Assembly (NCBI GenBank): GCA_024277835.1
Contig: JAJRUK010000060.1
Location: 1-13,703, forward strand
DNA length: 13,703 nucleotides
Direction of reading: 5' to 3'
From: Planctomycetota bacterium
Lineage (GTDB): Bacteria > Planctomycetota > Phycisphaerae > UBA1845
This document shows, piece by piece, positions 1-6,980 of this stretch. The translations under genes were made by a program, and so were the position numbers. Below the pieces are notes generated by a model, which ran no database searches, was not told the origin of the DNA, and saw only the letters and a list, made by a program, of their open reading frames with translations. The first letter of the stretch is position 1; every line of letters begins with the position of its first letter.

Positions 1-1
1 C

Positions 2-1177
2 GTTGACGGAAAAAACGTGGATGTGCAGACGCTTCGGCTCGATGGCGCTCCGCCGCCGGACAAAGTCGCCACTTCCACCGATCAACAACTCGGGCACATC
101 ATGGTGGCTGCGTTTGATCAGATTTCCTTCGAGGGTAGCGGGGTGATCGAGGTTGTTCTGCGAACGGATGACGCGCTATCCGCCGACGACCGGGCGTGGA
201 CGATCATTGATCCGCCGCGTCGGGCGAAGGTTCTTTTGGTCACGCCGGGAAACATGTTTCTCGAAGGCGTCCTGCGAACGCTTTCGGTCGAGTTCGACAT
301 GATGGACGGCGGGGAATACGAATCGGCAAGCGAAGAGGCGATTATGATCGATGGTCGTAGTCGCTTTGATGTCGTGATGTTGGATCGTCATTCGACCGGG
401 CGATTACCGCAGGGGGATTACCTTTTCTGGGGGTCAGCCCCGAAGATCGAGGGCGTCGTCACCGGGCGCGAGATCGACAACGAAATCATTTTTGACTGGG
501 ACGAGACGAATCCGGTGCTTCGGCATGTGACGGTCGAGACGATTGATCCGATATCCTGGATAAAAATGACGCTGCCGAAAGAATCGCGGTCGATCATTGA
601 TGGCCAAACGTCGCCCGTGCTGTCGTACCTGGCGCACAACGCCAATCAGTTTCTCATCTGCGCGTTTGGCCCCATTGGCGAGGATGAACTGGGGCGCCGG
701 TATCGCAATGGCGACTGGGTTGCGAGTGCGGACTTTGTCGTCTTGACGCAGAACATGGTCAACTTTCTATCATCGAATCTGGCGATGCAGTCGGAGCGTA
801 GTCTTCGTCCGGGTGAGCCTGCGTCGCTGCAAATTCGTGGCGATACGGATACCGCGACGATTGAACGACCGGACAACGAAGTGGATTCGATTCCGACGGG
901 GTCGTATCAAAGCATCCACTACGCACGAACGCGGAAGGTCGGGGTTTATCGCGTCGCACCGGGCGTTGAGGGGCGCGACGTGTTTGCGATCAATCTGTTC
1001 AACGAGACCGAAAGCGATGTGTCGCCGGTGAAGACGATCACGCTGGGGGCGACGTCGGTAGACTCGCAGGCGGGGGTCGCAGCCATCAACAAACCGGCGT
1101 GGATGTATTTTCTGCTTGGCGTGCTTCTTTTTCTACTCGTCGAGTGGGTTATCTACAATCAGCGCGTCTTCGTGTAG
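2..1177 (+). CDS. BatA/vWA-type membrane protein, C-terminal part (5' end outside window)
   Basis: The frame is open from base 2 to the stop at 1175-1177 with no convincing start, so the gene is cut by the window edge and about 391 residues are visible. The visible part begins in a beta-rich segment. It then has an alpha/beta segment (V-L-L-V-T-P-G-N-M-F-L-E-G, then F-D-V-V-M-L-D and Y-L-F-W-G-S-A-P) that resembles the glutamine-amidotransferase-like region in the C-terminal half of BatA-domain/vWA proteins of planctomycetes. It ends with one membrane helix (about 1096-1155) and a short tail, E-W-V-I-Y-N-Q-R-V-F-V. In such families an N-terminal BatA helix pair and a vWA domain come first; both would lie upstream and are not seen. 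The role is unknown; BatA/vWA proteins often go with MoxR ATPases in envelope functions. The family call is recognition by eye. Confidence 0.7.
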   Translation, partial: VDGKNVDVQTLRLDGAPPPDKVATSTDQQLGHIMVAAFDQISFEGSGVIEVVLRTDDALSADDRAWTIIDPPRRAKVLLVTPGNMFLEGVLRTLSVEFDMMDGGEYESASEEAIMIDGRSRFDVVMLDRHSTGRLPQGDYLFWGSAPKIEGVVTGREIDNEIIFDWDETNPVLRHVTVETIDPISWIKMTLPKESRSIIDGQTSPVLSYLAHNANQFLICAFGPIGEDELGRRYRNGDWVASADFVVLTQNMVNFLSSNLAMQSERSLRPGEPASLQIRGDTDTATIERPDNEVDSIPTGSYQSIHYARTRKVGVYRVAPGVEGRDVFAINLFNETESDVSPVKTITLGATSVDSQAGVAAINKPAWMYFLLGVLLFLLVEWVIYNQRVFV

Positions 1178-1230
1178 GGAGATTCCCCGGGCCACTTGCA
1201 CTACGGCGCTGCACAGTTTAGCCTGCGCGA

Positions 1231-1809
1231 ATGCCGGAGGAACGACATGAGGAAGTGATCGCGATCTGCGCAGTATCGCGGAGCGCCGCGTTTATGCGCG
1301 GGGTTCTTTGGGTTGCGTCGTCAACGCTATGCGGGATTGCGACCGTCGTTGTTTTTCAAACGTTGGATTTTTCGCCGGCGGGCGCGTCGCACCGGCTTGT
1401 AGATGTGAGCATTGCGATTGTCACGCTACCGGTCGCGGCTTGCGGGTTGTATCTTGCGGTGCTCGGATTGCGATGGATCGGACTCGCCGCCTGGCCTGGT
1501 TCTGTCGGGATTATTGCGACGAACGACGAGCTTTCTCTACTACTTGGGCCGTTTGGAACGAAACGCTTCGACACCGCGCAATTAGATTTGAAGTACGCGT
1601 TTGAGTTGAGCGCGGATGAGGACGAGGGCGGGTTCGAGTCTTTTCTTCCGGAGGAGGAGCAGATGGCGAAGTTTTTGCCGCGTATGCTGCATCCGTCGAC
1701 GAAAGATCGCATCGACCCGATGCTTCTAAAATTTGCGCAGAGGCCTGAGGCGGAGGTCGCCCGCTCACTTCGCCCAGCCTTTGACAAGTGGCGTTCCAAA
1801 ACGAGTTGA
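1231..1809 (+). CDS. hypothetical two-TM membrane protein
   Basis: I do not recognise this protein (192 residues from the ATG). It has two hydrophobic segments near the N-terminus (about residues 24-44 and 57-80). A soluble C-terminal part follows, opening with a beta-like stretch (S-V-G-I-I-A-T-N-D-E-L-S-L-L-L-G-P-F-G) that resembles the start of a bacterial PH-like domain, then an acidic loop (A-D-E-D-E-G-G) and a helical tail. That fold guess is weak. The start is uncertain: the ATG at 1231 has no Shine-Dalgarno sequence before it, whereas an in-frame GTG at 1255 has GGAGGA about 12 bases upstream, a long spacing also seen for the gene at 6981. The gene lies 53 bases after the vWA-type gene and 6 bases before the transporter gene, so it is probably co-transcribed with them. 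Confidence 0.65.
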   Translation: MPEERHEEVIAICAVSRSAAFMRGVLWVASSTLCGIATVVVFQTLDFSPAGASHRLVDVSIAIVTLPVAACGLYLAVLGLRWIGLAAWPGSVGIIATNDELSLLLGPFGTKRFDTAQLDLKYAFELSADEDEGGFESFLPEEEQMAKFLPRMLHPSTKDRIDPMLLKFAQRPEAEVARSLRPAFDKWRSKTS

Positions 1810-1815
1810 AACAAC

Positions 1816-2532
1816 GTGCCAACGACGCGAAAGCAACTCGTTTTTTTCATCCTGGGTGGTTTTTTTCTGACCAATGCGCTGCTCGGAGAAATGACGGGCG
1901 GCAAACTGTTCAATGTGCCGTCACTGGGTCTTTTCGACTTTGAACACATCACGCTATCGATCGGCGTGATTCCTTGGCCTGTCGTTTTTATCACGACCGA
2001 TCTTGTGAGCGAGTATTTTGGCAAGGCGGGGGTTCGTAAACTGACGTTTCTTGCCGTCGGGATGATCGCTTACACTTTTGTGATTCTTTTTCTTGCGATA
2101 CAGGTTCCGGGATCGCCCGGCTCGCCGATTTCGCACGATGCCTTTCGGGCGGTGTTTGGCCAATCGATGTGGATCATCGCGGGGTCGATTGTTGCGTTTT
2201 TGGTTTCGCAGCTTGTTGACGTGGTGGTCTTTGTTGCGTTGAAGAGTCGCACGGGGGGGCGGATGCTTTGGCTTCGCGCGACGGGCAGCACGGCTATTAG
2301 TCAACTGATCGACACGTTCGTGATTCTCTTTATCGCGTTTGTGATCTCGGGGAAGTTGACGATACCAGAGTACTTTCAACTGAGCGTGGGAAACTATCTG
2401 TACAAACTGATGATCGCGATCGCGATTACGCCGATTATCTATCTGGTGCATGGCATGATCGATCGATTTCGTAAAGGCGATTCGGGGCACGAATCGGGTC
2501 AAACGAAGCTCGCCACGGGGACGAAAGACTAG
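1816..2532 (+). CDS. yhhQ: queuosine precursor transporter, YhhQ/VUT family
   Basis: A 238-residue integral inner-membrane protein with about six hydrophobic segments. It carries hallmarks of the YhhQ/VUT family (DUF165, TIGR00697): T-D-L-V-S-E-Y-F-G-K at residues 61-70, L-R-A-T-G-S-T-A-I-S-Q-L-I-D-T at 153-167, and K-L-M-I-A-I-A-I-T-P-I-I-Y at 197-209. YhhQ imports queuine-pathway precursors (preQ0/preQ1 in E. coli) for tRNA queuosine modification, so the likely role here is uptake of a 7-deazaguanine precursor. The start is GTG, 6 bases after the preceding stop, without a strong Shine-Dalgarno sequence, so translation may depend on coupling. The last 20 or so residues are polar and cytoplasmic-looking. 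No other queuosine gene is nearby, and I see no preQ1 riboswitch in front of it. Family assignment is firm; substrate is inferred from the family. Confidence 0.9.
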   Translation: MPTTRKQLVFFILGGFFLTNALLGEMTGGKLFNVPSLGLFDFEHITLSIGVIPWPVVFITTDLVSEYFGKAGVRKLTFLAVGMIAYTFVILFLAIQVPGSPGSPISHDAFRAVFGQSMWIIAGSIVAFLVSQLVDVVVFVALKSRTGGRMLWLRATGSTAISQLIDTFVILFIAFVISGKLTIPEYFQLSVGNYLYKLMIAIAITPIIYLVHGMIDRFRKGDSGHESGQTKLATGTKD

Positions 2533-2534
2533 CA

Positions 2535-3191
2535 ATGTCAGGCGCTCAGGAAAACACGATCAAGCCAGGCGACAACCCGGACGCGACGTCGCGCGGGCAT
2601 GGGTGGCGTCTTCATCGGCGACTCTACGACTGGGTCTTGCACTGGGCGGATACGCCGCATGGTGCGATCGCGCTTTTTCTTCTGGCGATGGCGGAGTCCA
2701 GCTTTTTCCCGATTCCGCCGGATGTACTTTTGATTGCGATGGTGATGGGTGCCCGGACGAAGTGGGCGAAGCTCGCTTTTATCTGCATGGCGGGAAGCGT
2801 TCTTGGTGGACTCGTGGGGTATTGGATCGGGGCGTCGTTGATGGACGCGGTTGGCATGCTGATTATCGAATTTTACCACGCTGAGAAACATTTTGAGCAC
2901 GTCAAGGAATTGTACGTTCAGTACGATTACTGGATTGTCTTTACGGCTGCGTTTACGCCGATTCCATATAAGGTTTTCACTATCACGTCGGGCGTGATGG
3001 GGATGAACCTCCTTGGCTTTGCGCTCATGTCAGCCGCGGGTCGTGGGATGCGGTTTTTCATTGTGGCAGCGCTTCTCTACTGGTTCGGTCCGCCGATGAG
3101 GCGGTTTATCGACAAGTACTTTGACTTATTGTCGATCGCGTTTCTGGTGCTGCTCGGTGGCGGTTTTGCGCTTATTGCGTCTTTGAAATAG
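2535..3191 (+). CDS. DedA/YqaA-like membrane protein (VTT/SNARE-associated family)
   Basis: A 218-residue polytopic membrane protein of the DedA superfamily, closest by eye to the YqaA branch. After a polar N-terminus of about 40 residues come E-S-S-F-F-P-I-P-P-D-V-L-L (54-66), a glycine-rich helix containing G-S-V-L-G-G-L-V-G-Y-W-I-G (87-99), the conserved re-entrant motif F-T-P-I-P-Y-K-V-F-T-I-T-S-G (140-153) and G-R-G-M-R-F-F (169-175), then two hydrophobic helices. DedA-family proteins act in the inner membrane; several are linked to undecaprenyl-phosphate or phospholipid recycling and to envelope homeostasis. The exact substrate here is not known. The ATG is only 2 bases after the stop of the transporter gene, so the two are very probably co-transcribed. 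The gene ends before a spacer carrying a hairpin repeat. Confidence 0.88.
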   Translation: MSGAQENTIKPGDNPDATSRGHGWRLHRRLYDWVLHWADTPHGAIALFLLAMAESSFFPIPPDVLLIAMVMGARTKWAKLAFICMAGSVLGGLVGYWIGASLMDAVGMLIIEFYHAEKHFEHVKELYVQYDYWIVFTAAFTPIPYKVFTITSGVMGMNLLGFALMSAAGRGMRFFIVAALLYWFGPPMRRFIDKYFDLLSIAFLVLLGGGFALIASLK

Positions 3192-3238
3192 TTGCCGATT
3201 CTCTTTCGCTACCCATGCCTATCGAGTCCATGCGCGGA

Positions 3239-3258
3239 ACTTGCCGATAGTCGCAAGT
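3239..3258 (+). other. small inverted repeat after the DedA-like gene
   Basis: ACTTGC (3239-3244) and GCAAGT (3253-3258) form a perfect 6-bp inverted repeat around an 8-base loop, 47 bases after the DedA-like stop. No T-tract follows, so an intrinsic terminator is not supported; it could still mark the 3' end of the operon. The spacer 3192-3391 otherwise holds the C-rich/G-rich repeat and no supported gene. Confidence 0.25.
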
Positions 3259-3282
3259 ACGAGCAACACCAAAGTTTCGCGT

Positions 3283-3325
3283 GCAACCCCCCTCGATCCC
3301 CCCATAGTAAAGGGGGACGGAAGAG
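3283..3325 (+). repeat. dispersed hairpin repeat, copy 1
   Basis: This 43-base element is nearly identical to the one at 11714-11758. Both share GCAA, then CCCCCCTCGATCCCCCCAT, a short variable A/T-rich centre (AGTAAA here), GGGGG and ACGGAAGAG. The C-run before the centre can pair with the G-run after it, giving a hairpin. Both copies lie between genes in the same orientation. Similar C-run/G-run elements recur in many environmental bacterial genomes, which is general knowledge and not something seen here. It may be a REP-like or non-autonomous mobile element, or a transcript-end structure. Confidence 0.75.
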
Positions 3326-3374
3326 GGCGGTCCAGAGCGCTCGATGGTGTTGCCCACTAACACGCTCGCAGTTT

Positions 3375-3380
3375 AGGAGA
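3375..3380 (+). promoter_or_regulatory. Shine-Dalgarno sequence deciding the radical SAM start
   Basis: AGGAGA lies 11 bases before the GTG at 3392. This supports the GTG over the in-frame ATG at 3413, which has no such sequence close by. Confidence 0.5.
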
Positions 3381-3391
3381 ACGATTTCGCC

Positions 3392-4774
3392 GTGAATGTC
3401 GCGCTTCCAGTTATGACCGAGTCGGTGGATCGTATCAAGGCGATCCTTGAGGAGCGCCCACTCTACATTGGTATCGAGACGACCAACATCTGCAACGCCG
3501 CGTGCGTATTTTGTGCTTATCCGAAAATGCAGCGCGAAAAGCGCGTGATGCCGCCCGAACTGTTCGAGAAAATCGTCGGTGATTACGTCGATATGGGCGG
3601 CGGTGCGGTGGGACTCACGCCGATCGTTGGCGACGTTCTTGTCGATCCGCACCTGATGGATCGACTACGCCTGCTACGCAAAACGCCTGAAGTGACGCAC
3701 GTCTCATTCACGACCAATGCGATTGCGTGGAAGCGGTTCAACGAGAACGATCGACACGCAATTCTTGAATCAACGAACGCTATCAATATCAGCATGGGCG
3801 GCGTCGATGCCGCGTCTTACAAAACGATGTTCGCCGTGGATCGATACGACAAGGTTCGCGACGCGATCGAGGATATGTGCGACACGAAGACTCGCGATGG
3901 TCTGTCTTGCGAGATTCATCTGATGTTTCGTGTGAACCGACCCATCGACAAGCTCCTGGCGGATCCGGGAATGGACGCCTATCGTCGCCGCGAAATCGTC
4001 AGTATCAGTTCGATCAACAACTTCGGAAACTGGGGCGGTCTTATTGGTCGGGAAGACCTCCCCACCGGTGCGCATCTGGTCTCGATCGAAGAATCGCCAG
4101 CCATGATCCGGAAGACGAAAAAGAACCCCTGCTTTGTTCATTACGTCAATCCAGAAATCACCTGCGAGGGCCTCGTTAGCGCGTGCGGGTGTATGAACGC
4201 CGAGGCGGATGCCCTCATCTTGGGCGACGTGACACAGCAACACCTGCGAGACATCTGGCAAGGTGACGCTCGAAAGAAACTGATGTCTTCGTATGGCACG
4301 GATGATCTTCCCGACATATGCAAGAGGTGTAGCTACTACGACGACGGCGAGAAATTCTTGTCGAACCCGGCGTTGAAGGACTTTGCTATCGGCGACAACC
4401 CCTGGGACGTACTGCGAAACGGCGCTGCGACCACACCGGGAGAACAACTCGCGACCACACTCCAACGACTCGTGTCGAAAAGTGTGCAACGAATCGCGCT
4501 GTTCGGTGCTGGAACGTTCACGCGAGTGGCTCTATCCTCGCCAGACACGCAAGCCCATCGTCGATCCATTGTGGCGATCGTGGACGACAACCGCGATCTT
4601 CATGGTTCGCAACTTCTGGAGTGGAAAGTTATCTCGCAGGGACAACTCGATGCACTTGAGGTGGACGCGATCGTTCTTTCCACCGACTACCACGGCGATG
4701 CGATGTGGCGAGCGACGTCCAATCTGCGTGATCGGGGCATCCGCGTCGTGAGATTTGACGACGCATTGCACTAA
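3392..4774 (+). CDS. radical SAM/SPASM protein with C-terminal Rossmann-like domain
   Basis: A 460-residue enzyme in three parts. Residues 25-230 are a radical SAM core with the C-x3-C-x2-C motif C-N-A-A-C-V-F-C (C34, C38, C41), which binds a [4Fe-4S] cluster and S-adenosylmethionine. Residues 247-313 are a SPASM-type auxiliary-cluster region with C247, C258, C265, C267, C310 and C313 and the typical phrase L-I-L-G-D-V-x-x-x-x-L-R-D-I-W. Residues 365-460 form a Rossmann-like domain starting I-A-L-F-G-A-G-T-F-T, followed by I-V-A-I-V-D-D-N and D-A-I-V-L-S-T-D; similar add-on domains occur in proteins of sugar and surface-glycan loci. SPASM enzymes modify peptides, proteins or small molecules, and the substrate here is unknown. 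The gene stands alone between a repeat-bearing spacer and a hairpin, but lies near the CgeB/FkbM genes on the same strand. Confidence 0.85.
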   Translation: MNVALPVMTESVDRIKAILEERPLYIGIETTNICNAACVFCAYPKMQREKRVMPPELFEKIVGDYVDMGGGAVGLTPIVGDVLVDPHLMDRLRLLRKTPEVTHVSFTTNAIAWKRFNENDRHAILESTNAINISMGGVDAASYKTMFAVDRYDKVRDAIEDMCDTKTRDGLSCEIHLMFRVNRPIDKLLADPGMDAYRRREIVSISSINNFGNWGGLIGREDLPTGAHLVSIEESPAMIRKTKKNPCFVHYVNPEITCEGLVSACGCMNAEADALILGDVTQQHLRDIWQGDARKKLMSSYGTDDLPDICKRCSYYDDGEKFLSNPALKDFAIGDNPWDVLRNGAATTPGEQLATTLQRLVSKSVQRIALFGAGTFTRVALSSPDTQAHRRSIVAIVDDNRDLHGSQLLEWKVISQGQLDALEVDAIVLSTDYHGDAMWRATSNLRDRGIRVVRFDDALH

Positions 4775-4823
4775 GTCTCCTACCCCAAAATCAGGATTCG
4801 CACTGGACTCCGACCTGTGAAAC

Positions 4824-4851
4824 AACGCCGCGAACCGAGGTCCGCGGCGTT
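4824..4851. terminator. probable hairpin terminator between convergent genes
   Basis: AACGCCGCG (4824-4832) and CGCGGCGTT (4843-4851) make a perfect 9-bp stem around a 10-base loop. It lies between the radical SAM stop (4774) and the end of the minus-strand gene at 4889, where a bidirectional terminator is expected. On the + strand it is followed by GGGGGTGTTTGG, not a clean T-run, so termination efficiency is uncertain. Confidence 0.6.
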
Positions 4852-4888
4852 GGGGGTGTTTGGGGGCGTGCCAGTTTCGCGCTGACAA

Positions 4889-5635
4889 TTACGGTGCGAA
4901 ATCGTCCACTTGTTCGAACCCGTCAGGGAGTTTGAACTTAAAGAGTTTGTCAGCCCCTTTCGGATCGACTTTCAGCGACGTCACAACGAGTCGGCTACCA
5001 CCGGCCGGCTCACCGTCTCGGCTGCGGAATCGATCGATGCGTCTTGGCAGGTAATCCTTCGTCGAGAAGAACCAATGCGCACTCTGGGAGATGCCATCGT
5101 ATGTCAAGGACACTTCGTAGCACTCCTCGCCGCCCACTTTCGTTATTCCGACCAACTTATGGTCGGAGCCTTTCAGCTCATCCGTGAATGGCGTGGCGTG
5201 GACATACTCCAGCATCATGATAGAGCCGACCACCCGGCCACGCCGTCCCGTCACGGCGGGATCGATATCGACGTAGGCTTTTTTGGTGTTCCAGTCGACG
5301 AGGTAGTAATCTTCCGCATCGGACCCGACTGTGAGATGATGCTCTTCTTCCGAACCGCGCCTCTTAAATTTTCCTGAGATGTTGAACTTCTCCGGTCCGC
5401 GCCCCGAGAAGCCCTGAATGATCGCCTTGCCTTGTCCGAAAATTGTCGCCTTACCCTCTTTGTCGAGATTGAACGCCGTGGCCTCATACTGAGCGATCTT
5501 CACGGCCTTTGAAGCAGCGTCGGCCCGTTTGAGGATTTCGACCGGGTCGGTGAGTTTTCCCTTTGAATCCAGTGCGAATGCGCTCGAAGCGCAAATCGCA
5601 AGAACGCTGGTCGTTAACGCCAAGTGTCTTATCAC
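4889..5635 (-). CDS. exported LolA/LolB-fold-like periplasmic protein
   Basis: A 248-residue protein with a clear Sec signal peptide: M-I-R-H, a hydrophobic core, and A-S-S-A-F-A with likely cleavage after residue 21. The mature part is mostly beta-strand with an early helix (D-P-V-E-I-L-K-R-A-D-A-A-S). It resembles LolA/LolB-like or DUF2092-type proteins, for example in the long antiparallel strands and the segment Y-L-V-D-W-N-T-K-K-A-Y-V-D-I (111-124). Such folds bind acyl chains of lipoproteins or lipids, but the true ligand is not shown. Start choice: the GTG at 5635 has AGGAGAG 5 bases upstream. An in-frame ATG at 5659 gives eight more residues but has only a weak ribosome site, and the frame further upstream runs antisense into unrelated sequence. 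The gene lies 157 bases downstream of the lipoprotein gene and may share its transcript. Confidence 0.75.
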   Translation of the reverse strand: MIRHLALTTSVLAICASSAFALDSKGKLTDPVEILKRADAASKAVKIAQYEATAFNLDKEGKATIFGQGKAIIQGFSGRGPEKFNISGKFKRRGSEEEHHLTVGSDAEDYYLVDWNTKKAYVDIDPAVTGRRGRVVGSIMMLEYVHATPFTDELKGSDHKLVGITKVGGEECYEVSLTYDGISQSAHWFFSTKDYLPRRIDRFRSRDGEPAGGSRLVVTSLKVDPKGADKLFKFKLPDGFEQVDDFAP

Positions 5636-5640
5636 AGTAT

Positions 5641-5647
5641 CTCTCCT
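5641..5647 (-). promoter_or_regulatory. Shine-Dalgarno sequence deciding the GTG start at 5635
   Basis: Read on the minus strand, AGGAGAG ends 5 bases before the GTG. It sets the N-terminus of the exported protein at M-I-R-H and shortens the signal peptide to a normal length. Confidence 0.7.
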
Positions 5648-5792
5648 ATGTTTTCCCATCGCCACCGACGACGGCAGCACGCTGGATAAGGATAGACGCA
5701 CGAACACAGCGTTACCAGCGTTGAAAACAAGTTTTGACAGTTGAGAAGCTGCGAAAAGAGTGCCCGAGTCATTTCGCAAAGCAGGCGGCGGC

Positions 5793-6728
5793 CTACATGC
5801 GACGACGCAGTGCGGTCGTGAGGTTCCAGCCGTTGTACTCCTCTGGCCGGTAGAAATGGAACCGATAGTCGAAAACGGACTGTAGGGACCATTTTTCGTT
5901 GATCGGCAAGGCCCAGCCAACGCCGACGGGGATGGCGAAGGTCCAGTCTCGAATGGTCTCGCCATCCTTGTAGATCGTTTTGAATGCCACGCTGTAGTCG
6001 CCATCAGCCTCGGCGCTCACGTAGCCAAACTCCACGCCGCCGACAAAGTAGGGCTTTGCGTATTTGAATCGCTCGGTCCAGGTCATATTGTCGTAGGCAC
6101 GGGGCATGGTCCAGGGGTAGTACTCGGCGGTGAAACCAGTGTAATAGACGCCGTACTTGAAATCGACGTCGAGTTTTGACGTCAGGAAGGTCTGGTGCGT
6201 CTTGTCAGCCCCGATGCCGAAACCACCGTACACGTTCCATCCGAAGTACTCAGACTCGGTTCGCCCGAACCCAAACGCCATCGTATTGAGTGCGAATTCT
6301 GATTTTCGGTCCATCGGCGTGGTCGGACTCTTAAAGACGCCCAAGACGTCTAACTTCATCGGAAGATCGAGGCGGCGATCGAGCTTTTGCTTGGTCGAGG
6401 CGAGTTTCGTGGAGCCGGATCGCAAGGCAATGTCGATATGCCACGTCTTCTTGAAGGAGTCACGCTGCGGGTCGCCCGGCTCGACGGTCGTATCGGGCCG
6501 AGGGGTGCGAAACGCGACGCGTCGCGCGGAGGCGGTGGGCGAAGCAGACTGACGGAATGTGACGACGTTCGGACGTGGGTCTGGTGAGGCAGCCCCCGGA
6601 TGATCCGCCGAAGGGGTGGTAGCAAGTCCGATGTGAAATGGCGAGGTGACTCGTGACGTTGCACCGCATCCCGAGACGAGGACAAGTCCCAGCGCGGCAA
6701 GTAAATGTCGATGGGTGAAACGTTTCAT
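5793..6728 (-). CDS. outer-membrane-type lipoprotein with beta-barrel-like body
   Basis: A 311-residue exported protein. The first 21 residues form a lipoprotein signal with the lipobox L-V-S-G-C (cysteine 21), so it should be lipidated; residue +2 is G, not the inner-membrane retention D. Residues 22 to about 90 are a Pro/Ser/Thr-rich, probably disordered linker. The rest alternates hydrophobic and polar residues with many Tyr, Trp and Gly (for example Y-G-V-Y-Y-T-G-F-T-A-E-Y-Y and F-D-Y-R-F-H-F-Y), as in a small outer-membrane beta-barrel, although the C-terminus (R-R-R-M) lacks the usual final aromatic. Function is unknown. The ATG at 6728 is preferred over a TTG two codons upstream. It is transcribed away from the glycosyltransferase cluster, with the LolA-like gene downstream. 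Confidence 0.68.
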   Translation of the reverse strand: MKRFTHRHLLAALGLVLVSGCGATSRVTSPFHIGLATTPSADHPGAASPDPRPNVVTFRQSASPTASARRVAFRTPRPDTTVEPGDPQRDSFKKTWHIDIALRSGSTKLASTKQKLDRRLDLPMKLDVLGVFKSPTTPMDRKSEFALNTMAFGFGRTESEYFGWNVYGGFGIGADKTHQTFLTSKLDVDFKYGVYYTGFTAEYYPWTMPRAYDNMTWTERFKYAKPYFVGGVEFGYVSAEADGDYSVAFKTIYKDGETIRDWTFAIPVGVGWALPINEKWSLQSVFDYRFHFYRPEEYNGWNLTTALRRRM

Positions 6729-6818
6729 CGTCAATCACGACCCTAGCACAGGTGACAACATTCCGGAGACCGTCGCAAACTGCATCACGCCGGTCGAACC
6801 ACGGGCCTACTAGGGCTA

Positions 6819-6847
6819 TCGGTTCGCGAGATGGCCGTCCGAACCGA
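6819..6847. repeat. inverted repeat in the divergent intergenic region
   Basis: TCGGTTCG (6819-6826) and CGAACCGA (6840-6847) form a perfect 8-bp inverted repeat with a 13-base spacer. It lies in the 252-base gap between the divergent genes at 6728 (-) and 6981 (+). It could be an operator or a leader hairpin; I cannot tell which. Confidence 0.35.
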
Positions 6848-6905
6848 ACGCGACGCGCGGCGCGGTCCGAAAAACGGCGCGTAACTCCGAACCGACACGC
6901 GACGC
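6838..6905. repeat. imperfect direct repeat in the divergent intergenic region
   Basis: TCCGAACCGAACGCGACGC (6838-6856) recurs at 6886-6905 with one extra base, TCCGAACCGACACGCGACGC. The spacing is 48 bases. The left copy overlaps the right arm of the inverted repeat at 6819-6847. The rest of the gap 6729-6980 shows no supported gene and no promoter that I can place with confidence. Confidence 0.4.
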
Positions 6906-6963
6906 CCAACCGGAACGGCGTGTACGAAGTTGCGGTGGCTGACCGATAACCCAGTAGGACGTT

Positions 6964-6968
6964 GGAGG
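6964..6968 (+). promoter_or_regulatory. Shine-Dalgarno sequence for the CgeB-FkbM fusion
   Basis: GGAGG abuts an ATG at 6969, too close for normal initiation, and lies 12 bases before the in-frame ATG at 6981. I therefore choose 6981, which also places the first beta-strand (K-L-G-V-F-N-H) at the N-terminus. Confidence 0.5.
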
Positions 6969-6980
6969 ATGAAAAATCAG

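Noticed and set aside
1356..2024. Minus-strand ORF of 222 codons
   Set aside because: It lies antisense to the two-TM protein and the transporter and its translation is low-complexity Ser/Arg/Pro-rich with no domain.
2412..2430. GATCGCGATCGCG palindromic run as a possible site motif
   Set aside because: It encodes the alternating Ile-Ala stretch of a membrane helix in the transporter, and codon use explains it.
3192..3395. Plus-strand ORF of 67 codons in the spacer before the radical SAM gene
   Set aside because: It begins right at the end of the DedA-like gene, runs through the hairpin repeat, has no ribosome site and shows no domain.
3770..4489. Minus-strand ORF of 239 codons
   Set aside because: It is fully antisense to the radical SAM gene, which has intact catalytic cysteines.
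5648..5792. Sigma-70-like promoter for the LolA-like gene
   Set aside because: TTGTTT and several weak AT-rich hexamers are present on the minus strand, but no pair has both good matches and a 16-18 base spacing.
5636..6004. Open frame extending the LolA-like gene upstream to 6004
   Set aside because: The extension runs antisense through the spacer and into the 3' part of the lipoprotein gene, has no ribosome site at its start and would bury a clear signal peptide inside the protein.
6930..6980. TTG start at 6930 and ATG start at 6969 for the CgeB-FkbM gene
   Set aside because: The TTG has no ribosome site and would add W/R-rich residues before the first beta-strand; the ATG at 6969 directly abuts GGAGG, which is too close.
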